Assembly: GCA_030686995.1 (NCBI GenBank)
Contig: CM060694.1
Span: 91,665,844 to 91,729,843 of the forward strand
Origin: Artemisia argyi
Lineage: Eukaryota; Streptophyta; Magnoliopsida; Asterales; Asteraceae
Length of the DNA: 64,000 nucleotides
Direction of reading: 5' to 3'
The notes beneath the pieces are model-generated. The model saw only the letters and a program-made list of their open reading frames with translations. It made no database searches and was not told where the DNA came from. Below, one piece after another: positions 1 to 12,329 of this stretch. The stretch's first letter is position 1, and every line of letters starts with the position of its first letter. A program made the translations under genes and the position numbers.

Positions 1-2835
1 ACCATCTCTAAGAGATATGTCGATAGATTACACCGGTTCCCCGTGAGAATGAAACAAGTTCTTTTAAGAGAACCTGAGTGGCTAGAAGGTTTAGTGCAGT
101 GCATCACTGGGTCCATGACGTCTTGTCTTCAATACCAATGTCACCTTAGCAACCATCAGTAGATTATGAATTGACCCCGGTTTCTGCCCTAAGGTTGAAT
201 AATTGGAGGGCTATTTCTTTTCACCCTTTCTCATTTCATTTCTTTTTAATTCTTCAACCCCTTCTTTCTCCATTCTCACATTTCTCCTTTTTTTTCATGA
301 TCATACCTACGGACTTTCTAATACTATCTATTCGGTATTGTCCATGGGTAGATCCCTCCGGTTCTGGCGGATCATAGGACGGTTTTCCTAACCTTAGCCA
401 CCTTATAACTTCATGACTATCCTATGTTGCCATACACCAAATCATTGAAAAATTCTCTCAATGTGTTTATGATTGAGAAACACATTTTGTTAACACATTG
501 AGAGTTTTGTCATTTTCAAATGCTCCCCCTTAACATGAGCTCATAAGTTTTGATTTGAAAATTTGCACATGTCGGGAAGAGTTGCACTTTTTGAATTGAT
601 CCTCCTTAAGTGAATATGAACGGGCATTCGAGACACGCTTACATCACTAGTTAGACTAGCTTGAAGTTATTACCCGGCCCAATCAGATTCACCAAAGGTT
701 TCTCGAAACGGTACATTCTACTCAGACAAGTCCTTTTCGAGACACGCTTACATCACTGGTTAGACCAGCTTGAAATTGTTACCCGTCCAGGACTAGTCCT
801 TTCAATTCATGACAATTATTGCTTCGTCAATTCATTGGTGAAGTCTGAGTCTCGCTCACATGAGATGCTAAAGATCCTTTTTCACAAACCATTTGCTCCC
901 CCTCAATATGTGCATCGATATACAAAAGAGTTTAGCACATATTGGGGAGCGTTTGTATAAGTCCAAAACAATCACATTTTATATCAGATTTCATATTTAA
1001 ATCACATTTTCTCCCCTGATCAAAAATTTCAAACCATTTGAGATTTGTGATCCCAAGTGATTTAAATACGTTAGAAAAGTTTGGGAGCAAGATGTGGTCT
1101 GATTAAAGATATTCTGATATTGAGACAATTCATTACTCCCCCTCAATCAATGAGAGAGAATGTTAGTGTCAGTTATGATGAGTTTATAAATGATTTAAAG
1201 TTTAACGAGAAACTCATGAAATAAAAAATCATGTACTGACACATAACATTTGGTACCACACTACTTATGACGCACAAGATAACTGGTGGTGGTGGTGAAA
1301 GAGTTGTTGTCGTTGTTGCTATCGATGTTGTTGTTGTGGTGAAATCAAAGCCAGTCACTGAAGTTTGAACATCTGATCAAATGGTTAGAGCAGGAGCAGG
1401 CACATTCACATCAGCCATGGAATCTGCATAAGAGTATCAACAAAGATATGCATACATACAAATTCACTCTTAATTAACTGCTACCACGTAGCAGCTAGCC
1501 TACTCATAATACCATATTTATATCATGATCAAAGAACATTCCAGCAACTCATCAAAATGCTATCTAGCATGAAGAGAAACTAGCAATCATAAACATTCAT
1601 TGCAAGTTTCTATCAGACATAAACAACAATAACTAATAGGGCAATTCACGTATATTATCAGCATTCAAATCAGGAGCTTAGGAATAAGATTCTAACCCGG
1701 TAACTACATACCTAAGCAAATCCTGAGAACACGAACACATTATCAGCAACAATCAAACAATTATCAGCAAACAGCAAACGAAACACAATCAATCAGATTA
1801 TACGAATGCCAGAGGAGAGAACAAGAGCATCAAACACAATGGTTTACTAACATCATTAAGATTTTGGATTAAAACGTATTTAGGGGATTAAGCGAGGAAA
1901 CCAACGTGAGACAAATGGACCGTTAAGTTACATAAAGCTAGGAAACTATACGCAAATAGCACACAATGCCCTAATCTTTCTAACAACTAACACATTTGGC
2001 CATTTAAGATAAAGCTTAGTAAGTTCCTCTTCAACTAATACCCCATTGTCATTATGAGACAACCAAGAAATCCGTTTGATGATATAAAATTGGAAATCAC
2101 TCTCCCCCTCAATTGATGACCCATTGTCATTAATTGAGTGACAAATTTTATGAAGTATCTAAGACTGATTGATTTACAAGCAACACGTTACCACCATGTA
2201 TCACTCAAATAATTTTCCGAAGAATCATAGAAAGAAAATTATTTGTTTTGATAAAAAGAAGACTTCTCTTCTTAAACAAGAAATAATGCACTGAAACGTA
2301 CATTAAGTCGATGAAACACATATATAAAGTAATCCGTGCCTGGGTGAACATCACCCAGTGAGAGGAACAGCCGTCTTTTTGGCGACATGCTTTCCCCATT
2401 TTGAAAAGCGGGTTACTATCAGAAGTAATAGCAAGCCATAATTTTAAGTCCGGGTTACAGCCTAAAATGACTGCAAGCCATCTTTTTGAAGTCCGGGTTG
2501 CAACCTGAAATGACTACAAGCCATATAGGCATGTTTTGAAAAACATTTTTGAACTTCTATTCGAACTTCATTTAAAGACCCGTGTCATTATTAAATGACA
2601 TTTCTAGGACCGTAAATGTTCTCGATGCCAGAAGACATGCCTAAAAAAAACTATTTTTGGTATTTTCTAATTTTCTGATTTTTATGGGTTTTTGTTGGTT
2701 TTATATATGTATATACATTTTGGTATAATATGTACAAAGGATACAAATTAGTTTAAGAAGATGTTGACAAGAATACCGAAATGAGGATTTCGTTCAGCAT
2801 GTTGTAGAAACGTGTAGTCAACATCTCTTAAACAT
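1..2835. other. Decayed retroelement-like noncoding DNA
   Basis: I see no gene here. Short ORFs (for example 661-960) are broken by repeated noncoding text and match no family I know. The plus strand repeatedly carries a pyrimidine tract of the form CTCCCCCT (near 523, 895, 1134 and 2101), which on the minus strand reads as a polypurine tract of the kind that primes plus-strand synthesis in Ty1/copia elements. The same tract recurs at 5029-5215, and the gag-like remnant at 5551-8036 is also on the minus strand, so this is probably UTR/LTR-proximal DNA of the same decayed family. A perfect 10-bp inverted repeat (AGATGTTGAC, 2759-2768 with 2817-2826) is also present. Confidence 0.4.
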
Positions 2836-5024
2836 TCACCACCAAAGCTTTCGAGGCTCTAGAGTACTCGTCTGAAGTCGTAGATGCCATGATATAATCT
2901 TAAACGGGATTTTACAACTCTTGTGACTTAAACCGAGAGATCGATTCTTTCTCGGGATTTTACTAAAGTCAACAAAAGAAACCGAAATATGTAATATGTG
3001 AGTTAGACTTAGAGAGAGATATTGGATAAGTGACAATTAGCACTAAGTGTCAAGTCGCGACAAGTCAAGTTACAATAGATCCGATCGTAATAAGTCAAGT
3101 CGTAAAGATTAACTCACAACGTCAAATTACAATCAGACTAATCGAAATGACTTAAGTCACAACAATTCACCAAGCACAAGTAGTTAACAAATCTCTAGAA
3201 TCTCACAACTGAGTTAATCGCAAGACACCAACAAATCGCTGAGTTTTAGCCTCCTCAATGTGAAGCTTTGGTAGCTTCCCCCCAAACCGACAATCATCTT
3301 CATGAGACCACTTCCCCCAAGTAGTTGAAGTGATGCAAAAAGTCTCATTGTATGAAGCTCGAGAACCCGAAGAGAACGATAACACCGAAGTAACAGGGTG
3401 AACCATGGATCATCTCTGCGGTTATCAATCCTGAAATGTATGATGAAGCCCGATCACATGACCCTGTTGTACGTCCCCAATGTACACATTACTTTCTGGT
3501 TTGGAGCAGTTGTCTATTCAGGGGAATAATATATCGACATCTTCATTTCACCGATTGCATTCCAGTTATCTTATACATACCAACTCACAACATATTGTAC
3601 GCATGTATCCAACACAAGAAGAGAACGATGACACCAAAGTAACAGGTTGAAGCACTGATCATCTCTGCGGATATCACCTCCAGAATATGTGATTAAGCCC
3701 AATCACGTGAACCTGTTGCGCCTCCTTGATGTACACAAATCTCTCCCCTGATGGTTTCGATCTCATCGGAATCATCATACCATTGTGTACATGAAGCATT
3801 AACCAGAAGCACTTTGCCATAAATCATATCAACTCATATGAAGATGTCGATAAGCAATATCATCTCACGCTCCAATTGTTCTTCTCATATTTCTTCCCAC
3901 TGAAAGCTGAAGTAATACATACCACAAGTATCAGAAGACCACTTCCCCCACGTAGTTGGAATGATACACCAAACGCCACAAGTTAATACACTGATATTAT
4001 CTGTGGTTATGACATTTGTCTTCCCGGGATAACTTCAATAAAGAAGAAGTGTTAAGTTCATCACGTGTACTCTTAATGCATTCAGATGTATGTCTCCTTC
4101 CCCCTTGCTGGTTTTGATACCTCAGAATCAGCAACAAATATTAGAAGAACATCATTTGCTCAGATATATCCTGTGAGAATCAACTGCAGTAGAAACTCTC
4201 TATGACTATTATTACCAACCCTTATGTAGGCTATTTGAAGTGACCACTGATGAAGTAAACCCGATATATCAAAGTTGAAACTGAAGAAGAATTCCCCAAA
4301 TCCGTAACTTAAGCTTGCACAGTTGTTGATTAAGGAACGATGTAGAAATATAAGTACAACACATCTTGAGACTATCCACATTCGCAATTGCGTGTGACAC
4401 TGAGCACTACAATGTAACTCCTTGAAGTGATAGCCATAACACGTGAGTACTACAATGTAACTCCTTCCATCGGGTATAACTAGATAATCCAAGTCCAAAT
4501 CATAAACTTTAAGAGTTCACGCAAGTCATCAATCGATACATGAAGTTTCGATGATGAAATAAGTAGACACCTTCGTAAAATACTCTTTAATCTCAATTAA
4601 GGGATGCCAAATAAACTCCGTGATCACTTGACATTTCAGGTCTAAATAGTTAGCCGATTTGATACTTTAGCCGACATTTTCCATAATGTCCTTCGGGTTG
4701 ATTTACATAGTGCACATTGGTAGGAACAAAAATCCTTGATTATAGAACAAAACGACGGATCATTATTCATGTGTGCATCTTCACAATCATGATAGTCATC
4801 ATCAACACATTGAGGAATAATTAGAGATTGGATTACTTGAGTAGTCTGAGTAATACTTCTGGATGGTACATCTTGATCAATCATCATTCGTTGAAGCTTA
4901 GAAGTAATCATCAAACATAAATCCCAGTCATCCTTAGTTAATGGAATATTAGGTGTTGGAGGAGAGTCGTGTGACGAATCGTATGACCATTCTACAAACG
5001 TTGATCACCATGTGGTATATTCAC
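2836..5024. repeat. Noncoding region with degenerate internal duplications
   Basis: The stretch has no credible coding sequence. About 3370-3500 is repeated in diverged form at about 3614-3735 (shared text around ACCGAAGTAACAGG and GATCATCTCTGCGG). A segment with CCACTTCCCCCAAGTAGTTG near 3308 recurs near 3940. The left edge (about 2870-2985) is homologous to about 8000-8112 (CGGGATTTTACA, then AAACCGAGA and GATTCTTTC), so direct repeats flank the gag-like remnant and may be worn remains of terminal or leader repeats of one element. Confidence 0.4.
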
Positions 5025-5265
5025 ACTTCTCCCCCTCAAAAATTGCAAGCGAGGTATGCCATTTTTGATTGAGCAAGTGAATAACAATACAATTAATCAT
5101 GTATTTTATTCACACTTCTCCCCCTCAAAAATCGCATACGAGGTTGCCATTTTTGATTGAGCATGTGAATAAGAATACATTCAATCATGTACTTTATTCT
5201 CCCTTTTTCCCCCTCAAAAATTGCATACGAAGTTTGCCATTTTTGAAAGAGAAAGTGAATACGAA
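5025..5265. repeat. About 90-bp tandem repeat, 3 copies
   Basis: Three consecutive units begin near 5027, 5116 and 5206, each with TCCCCCTCAAAAAT followed by GCCATTTTTGA and a GTGAATA-rich tail. Each unit contains a minus-strand polypurine tract. The array adjoins the 3' side of the minus-strand gag-like remnant and is probably part of that retroelement's noncoding DNA. Confidence 0.7.
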
Positions 5266-5550
5266 TACGAGCTAAGATGAGTAAATCCACTTGATGATTG
5301 AATGAGCATTGAGAAAACATGAAGCACGTTGTAGAGAATGGTCAAAATTAAGAAGATTTCTCTTCTTCCGAAGATAAAGCGCACTGAATCGTACACCTTT
5401 CTTTTCTTTGATGAACGGGGCCTGAAGTGTTGTCAGCAGACGCCATAATGATGACATTGAGGACCAAGGCTTGAACCGAGGTGTTCAAACGTCATAGTCG
5501 ATGAGGAACGAGGCCTGAACTGAAGTGTTCAAACATCATAGTTGTGTGCA

Positions 5551-8036
5551 TCAAAGTTGAGCTTCTTTAACCCCTGATTGATGAGATATCACTCTTTTCG
5601 GCAGCCAAACTCTAAGTCTTTCCTTAATAGGATTGAACGATGTACCTGCACTTAAGTAAAGACTACCTGCACAGACATTGAGAGTTTGTTTGCATTTATA
5701 TGGGTTAGCGAAATCAACATCAATACCATTTGGGGTTCCACTTTTAACCTTGGTTTTGCAATCAGTGAACATCTTTCTCATAGGTATCCATCTAAGACCA
5801 ACAATCTTAAAAATTCTACCCGTCGGTATCCACCTAAGGCAAGTTCTAGGAGTGTTTGGTTTCTCATGTAAAGTGGAAGTCTTGTAGAGAGAACACCTTT
5901 GTCCTAAATTAATCTGCCTACCAGCTTTCTGAGTATGACTCTTTGGTTCTATGGGCTTGTTGTGGTTTCTAGTCTTAGATGGTTGAACCTTAGCATGAGC
6001 ATTCACTTCCTTCAGGAATTTTGTAACACAATTATCATGATTTGCCTCAAAACCACATTTCAGACAAGTTGAGCAAACAAAGTGTATAGATTCAGAAAAG
6101 GATCTAGGATTCTTTGAGTGATCTTCTACGGGAATCGATTTAATCGATACGTAACTACTCTTGGAAACAGGCAAATTCCTAGTCTTTTCATTTGTGGTTT
6201 TCTTAGTATCTTCTAGGTTGTGATTCTAAACACTGTTTTTATGTCTAACATGTTCCTTTGGTCTCACAAATGACACATGCTTTGGATTATTCCTAGAAGC
6301 ACTAGAGGCACTCATATGACGAGGTTTTGCAACAACACATTCTTTTTCATTAGGTCTCGACTGTGAAGTGACTGGTTTTGACAAAACTTGTTTTTCATCA
6401 ACTTGGGAGGCGAACCGCAATTTTGAAAATTTTGGTCATTTAGATCTAAACGCAGTCAGTTGCCTAACAACACTTTGTTTCCTAAGAGGTTGTGAAGGTG
6501 GTTTTCCCAAGATTGATGGTTTTGCAAACTTAGTGTTCACACTAATTCCAGGTAATTTTCTTAACTCGTTTTTTAATGCAGCAATTGCAAAACCTTTTTC
6601 CTAAAGTTGAGCTTTGAATTCATCATTTTTGGCCATCAAAGAAGTTGTTTGTTCAATAGTCTTAATCTTCTTTTCTTTGATAGAATCATACAGATCTTTG
6701 TAATGCTTTTTCAAAGTCTTATTTTCCATAAGTAATTTAGCCACATTACATTCCAATTCAGAGTTTCTTGATTCCAATGCATCAATGTCATGTTTAATTT
6801 TGGCATCATTACTTTTCTCATGTAAATTAATTCGAGTTTTCAAGTTGTTAATCGTTGAGTTTTTGGCTTGTAGCTGAGCTTTCAAATTGTTTATTTCAAA
6901 AAATTCACGAAATTCAGGAAATTCCGGATTCTTACATGGTTTGATCATTTGAAGACTTTCTTCCTTTTGTTGTATTGATATTTCAAGTGAAATACAATGT
7001 TTTTCAAGTTGTAGGAATTTGTTAGAAAGTTCATCATAAATTTCTTTTTCAACCATATTATTTGTTTTGAAAAACTCAGCCTTAAGCAAAGAACATTTAA
7101 CTCGATCATGTTCAACATCCTGGTCAATTTCTCCCTCCTTATGACTCATATTTGTTGAATCAGGAGTGGTATTGCTATCAACCTTTTCCAACAGATATGT
7201 GTCATAAACAGGTTCAGATTGATCAGTATGTTGTCGTTCACTAGCAGGGACATTATGTTGAACAGTTAAATGTACCTCAGCAAATGGCACATGGTCATTT
7301 ACTGGTGTGATATCTACATACACGCCATGTGTGATGTGAGTCACTGAACTGTTGCTTGTATCATGCATATCTGACTTTGTCCCACTGCATTCTGTGACAA
7401 CTAAACTAGCATCCAATGCTTTACTCGAATCAACCTTCATTTCACTTGATTGGATTAGTTGTTCATTCATCATGATGTCATACATTCATTTGTGTTGTGC
7501 TCTTTCATCAATGTACTTCACAACATTACTAATGAGTTGGAGTAGTGTTTCTCTGAACGCATCAACTTCAATTCCAGTGTAATTAGAAAAATACTTATTA
7601 GTCATTTGATTCTCAGTGAATTGTGAATCAATGAACGTTTGGAGTTGGTTGTTGATCACACAAAAGGCATCCTTGGATCTTTCTTCAGAAAAATTTCCTT
7701 GTCAAGTTGTTGTTCAAGTTGGTCCTAATATTGAGTCATTTTGACAGTGAAGGTCTGAACATCTTGACCAAAGAGTGATGTGAAAGCACGTTCGTAAGCG
7801 AATGCGCATTCGTATCCTGTTAAGTATCCAGGTCGTTCAAAGAGAACCTTGAGATGTGAGTGAAGTAGTTGAAAACATTCAATGCACCTTTCCTTTGCAT
7901 TATCGGGAAATTTTTGGGGTTGATGAAGTTCTCTCTCAGAAATGACACAGTCTGAAGTAGTAGACATGATATAACCGTGCCCGGGAACCTCAGCTATGAC
8001 CGAATCCGAAGTGTTTGACATGTTGTAAATGTGCAC
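5551..8036 (-). pseudogene. Ty1/copia-type retrotransposon gag-like coding region, degenerate
   Basis: Open stretches on the minus strand (8036-7725, 7710-7490, 7485-6601, 6600-6421, 6420-6226 and 6174-5551) read on as one product with several stops and frame changes. The long central part is coiled-coil like (EELS/LEKHC-type text, then NNLKTRINLHEKSNDAKIKH). It is followed by a basic Ser/Lys/Pro-rich linker and a short Cys/His patch (CSTCLKCGFEANHDNC). From memory this combination is the N-terminal polyprotein of an abundant copia-type family in Anthemideae genomes, often annotated as zinc-finger/aspartic-peptidase/integrase proteins. No protease, integrase or reverse transcriptase follows at lower coordinates, where they should lie, so the element is truncated or non-autonomous. 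The family is recognised by overall resemblance only, without a search. Confidence 0.6.
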
Positions 8037-8320
8037 GGGATTTTACACTTCTATGATTTAAACCGAGAAATAGATTCTTTCGCGGGATTTTACAAAATCA
8101 AGAAGAAACCGTGAAACACCGAAGACTGGAGTTGAACTTGATGATCTGTTGATCGACTTGATGATCAGTTGATGGACTAAGTTATAAGTTGTTTAGTTGT
8201 GATCTTGGTTCGGTTGATGCAAGTTTGGTCTAAAAAATTTGGTGAAAATTTGGTCTAAAAACTTAAAACCTCAATACCTTCACTCCGGAGGTGATTTGGG
8301 CCTCGAAAAATTCGTTTCAC
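8037..8320. other. Leader or junction DNA
   Basis: This holds the second copy of the direct repeat shared with 2870-2985, then AT-rich text with repeated GATGATC/TTGATGATCAG and TTTGGTCTAAAAA motifs. It ends abruptly at 8320/8321, where sequence identical to 12160-12329 begins. I see no coding potential. Confidence 0.4.
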
Positions 8321-8490
8321 GACTAAGCTCGGGATTGGGAAGGTTTGCCTCATCAAGTCTGACCACGAGAACGTACCTAGTTGGATAGGAAACCCACATA
8401 CATAAGCTTTGACATATTTTTCTTACACACACACTTAACTGATTAACATCAACTGAACTTCGGGACGAAGTTCCATTTAGAGGGGAAGAA
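8321..8490 (+). mobile_element. 3' internal tail and PPT of a chromovirus-type LTR element (orphan)
   Basis: These 170 bases match 12160-12329 and end in the purine tract AGAGGGGAAGAA directly before the LTR start TGTCACAAC. In a normal element this sequence lies only before the 3' LTR. Its presence before the left LTR means that LTR was once the 3' LTR of an upstream element whose remaining internal DNA is gone. Confidence 0.8.
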
Positions 8491-11391
8491 TGTCACAACT
8501 CGTAATTTCATGTTCTGTTTCAAACGTCGAAATTCCAATTTTTATCTCGGAAAGTTACTATTCACTTTTACTATTCACAAAACACTATTCATGTCCGAAA
8601 TTTTTATTTCATATTCTCGTAAGTTAAACTATTTTAACGGTAATCCGAGAGTTTGGCGCTCGTCGGATCATTTATGCAAAAATCACGAAGCCGTGTCCGA
8701 GATTTACATTCAGGTTTAAACGTCCTTCCGGCATCCCGATATGTCCATAAAACAATATAAACGATAGAAATATGATTTTCTCTCATTCTACGACAATTCT
8801 AAAAGTTTTGAAATTTTACGTTTTTCAGTTCAGCGTTTTACGCAAATTACGCGTTTTTAACCCGCGTTTCCAGTTTTAACAGCGTTTAAGCAACCCGATG
8901 GAACTTACCATTCATTTTATATTTTCTTATGGAGTATTTTGATAAGTTTAGTCATTCTTTCAAGTTTCATATTTTTACGATACCCGAATTTACGTTTCGC
9001 GATTTAAAACTTTACGGTTTGCGATTAACGGAACCAAAACCGACTCCGTGAACCAGATATCACCAAGCTTCCTACATACTCATCCATGCATGTGCAGCCC
9101 CCCTCCCCATGTTACTTGAACTTCACCACTTATTTACCATAATGCCATTGAAATTAGATATTTTGTATAAAAACACCTAAAACTACACATTTAACTTATT
9201 TTACAAATAAAAACACAAGAAAATTTTGTTTTCTCTTCTTCCTCCCACAAACTCACGACCCAAATACCATCACCATGATCCATCCATGATTTTCCAAAGT
9301 ACAAAGCATCAAAGTTGTTCATTTCATCATCCTAATCAAGAATCATAACACAAAAACACAAGTAATCCAAGGTTTCTCATCATCTCACCACCTATTATTT
9401 CAAAGTGAGTTATCAAATTTATTTTCATGTTTTCATCTAATAAACATATGTATCTCATGGTATTCATGCTTAATTTCATGCACAAACTAGTTATACCACT
9501 TTATTTTTGTATACTTTTTGAACATACAAACCCTAAATTGTGATTTAGGTGTTCCTTTGTTAAATTAACTTGATTACTAGTGATTAGGAACCCATGGCAC
9601 CCTAAGAAGGTGTATGGTAAGATTAGACTAGCTTTGTGGCGTTTGCAAGAGATTTGGTGATGTTAGAAACTAGTTTAGAACCTTGGAAATGGTTTTGGAA
9701 CATATAATTATACCTACTGTACCAAAAATGAAAATACAGAAAACTCAGTAACTCAGGGGAACTTTTCAACCAAAGATTTAGAAAATACTTTCAAAAACGA
9801 ATCCGTAGGCGAAAGAACGGATTAAAAAGAGTTTATAACGAAGAAGTTATGATTTTTGCAAGTTTATTGACGAAAACTATTTTCCGGAAAAATACATGCT
9901 GATGGACGTTTTTCGTCGGACAAAAAGAGGCTTTAGACGTAACCCGGAGGAGTCTAGCTTTCCAAAATATATTACTACATACTAAGACGTAACCGTGGAT
10001 ATAAAGAACAAGTAAAATGGGCTTATAACGACAAAGATATTCACGTTTGAATATCGGCAAAACTCATTTCATTTTGACAGCTTTTATTAATATTGACGTC
10101 AAAACTACGTAGTAACTCTAGATTTATAAAAATAATGCCAAGTACCCAATTTTATAACTAATGAAGTATTAGTTATTACAAGTATATTTTTATCACTACA
10201 AGGCGTTATTTCAAGGATTTCAACCCGAGGATTTCAACACTAACATGGAAACTTACGATATATATATAAGTATATATATTGCAACTAGCTTTATTTTTTC
10301 TAATAGCCATATTTTTCCTAAGTCTTGGAATGTATATTTTTGACAACAACAAGTATTTTTCAAGTTAAGAGTGGTATAGGGAACATGTGCATGGACATTT
10401 TCAACATCATTTCATGATCTAAAGTAGATCGTTCATCATTCACATTAGGTTGCGGTTTGAGATCGAACCTCATTTCTGTGTATACACTTTTGTCATCGTA
10501 GCTGTTGCATCAGGTGAGTCATAGCCCCTACTCTTTTAATTGTTCTATCAACTCTTTGGGGGAGATACATGCTACTACTTGCTTACTTGTACAAATTCAC
10601 ATAACATTTATACTTGATAACATTATACTTGATTACATTATACATACGTGATTGTGCTATACTTAACTGTGTTATACTAAACTGTGATTGTGTATTCTTG
10701 AGCAACTGATACTTTGGGAAATGGCACCCAGTAATCATACATACATACATACTTCCAATGGCCCCAGATTAAGTTGCTGGACACAACCATTGAGACTTCC
10801 AATGGCCCCAGATTAAGTTGCTGGACACAACCATTGAGACATACATACAAACGTGAGGTCTTCGGAGATGAAGTGTAGACTCACTACTAATTGCTTAACT
10901 GCTTAACTGTTGTTATGAACTTATACATGCTTTACTCATACTATATATTGTAGCAGTGGGTTGTAAACACACAGGTTACAAGGCTCTTATGGCGGGACTT
11001 GTAACTGAGTGGATTTACGATGCCTTTGCTGGGAAACCTACATACATATGCATTACATTCTTTTTCAACAAACTCTATGAACTCACCAACCTCGTGTTGA
11101 CACTTTAGCATGTATTTTCAGGTATTAAGCAATGGTACGCTACTGGAGGTTTTGGCAGGGCATGGCATGGTCATAGAAGACTCTGATTATTCATTTGGGG
11201 ACCGTTTTAAACTATTTTAAGGGCTTACTTCCGCACTACTTTTAACAATGTAAATTCAATATTTTTGATTAAACAATATTATTCTAAATGATTAAAGTGA
11301 AAACCATTTTTGTACTTGTGTTGTGATACCGATTGAGTTACACCCCAGCTACATGTATGCTTCCGCTGGACCCGATTTTGGGGGTGTGACA
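8491..11391 (+). mobile_element. Long terminal repeat, copy 1 (2.9 kb)
   Basis: The LTR begins TGTCACAACTCG and ends GGGTGTGACA, giving the inverted termini TGTCACA/TGTGACA. It is immediately followed by a tRNA-iMet-type primer binding site. It is nearly identical to 12330-15222: by eye I find about five substitutions and one 8-bp indel (an extra GCTTAACT unit near 10890). An internal 44-bp direct duplication (10751-10794 and 10795-10838) is shared by both LTRs and so predates them. Long LTRs of this type with the TGTCACA terminus and iMet PBS fit Tekay/Del-type chromoviruses. Open frames inside the LTR (8510-8719 plus, 9833-10060 minus) have no recognisable product. Confidence 0.9.
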
Positions 11392-12329
11392 GATTGGTAT
11401 CAGAGCTTTGGCTATAGCGAACTAAGTGTTTTTAAAACCTAGACTGTAGCTACTTTCAAGAAAACTTAACCCTATGACCGTCACGTGCCTGCCTGCCAAG
11501 CTAAAGCCTCATTTGTGGTTAGTTGCTGACATAGGTGATGAGATTTGTGTCTCATTATCTGATATATTATATTCATTTATTATAGTTGATTACTATAATT
11601 GTCTTTCATATAAGCATGTTCACGTATCATATATATCACCGCATTATGTTTTTCCTTACATAATTTCATCATTTGACCTCGAGTTTGGTCACTTGCCTTA
11701 GTCTTTCAGAACACCTTAGTATTTGTGAAGGACATAGTATTTGTATAACTGAGCTGAGTATTTCAAAATTCATGGAACCTCGGTGGAATATAGACTAGTC
11801 ATTTATATTCAACCCGGGATAGTAGGACAAAGGCTGACCACCTATATTCGACTCAGAAATGAATTTTGCAACACTAAGAATAGTTATAATGATATTTTGT
11901 CTGGATTGTGTGTAAGCAATTCCAAAGTCGAGCCAATCTTTCAAAAGACCTTTTTCAAGGACGTTGAATCCAGACCTTGATTTTTAGCTTGGTTCTAGTG
12001 ACTGTTCTTGTTTGATTGGGTTGCGAAAATCAAGCTAAAAGTTAAAGTCATCACTCAAACCGATTTAGCCTAACCTCATGACTGTTCTTGTTTGATTGGG
12101 TTGTGGGATTAAGTGAAAATCGGTTACCTAAAGGATTAACCTAAAGGAGGTCTTTTGAGGACTAAGCTCGGGATTGGGAAGGTTTGCCTCATCAAGTCTG
12201 ACCACGAGAACGTACCTAGTTGGATAGGAAACCCACATACATAAGCTTTGACATATTTTTCTTACACACACACTTAACTGATTAACATCAACTGAACTTC
12301 GGGACGAAGTTCCATTTAGAGGGGAAGAA
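11392..12329 (+). mobile_element. Short internal domain of LTR element: PBS, remnant, PPT
   Basis: Positions 11395-11406 read TGGTATCAGAGC, a full 12-nt iMet primer binding site three bases after the LTR. Positions 12318-12329 are the polypurine tract before the second LTR. The 0.94 kb between holds no gag, protease, RT or integrase that I can recognise. Two short direct repeats (GACTGTTCTTGTTTGATTGG near 11999 and 12079) lie in it. Any mobility would need proteins supplied in trans. Confidence 0.85.

Noticed and set aside
2759..2826. 68-bp segment with 10-bp perfect inverted ends (AGATGTTGAC)
   Set aside because: Too short, and no target duplication or second copy seen; not called a MITE.
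9833..10060. Antisense ORF in the LTR, related in sequence to 47227-47418 and 53906-54097
   Set aside because: The DNA is conserved equally outside the ORF, so this is LTR conservation, not a shared protein.
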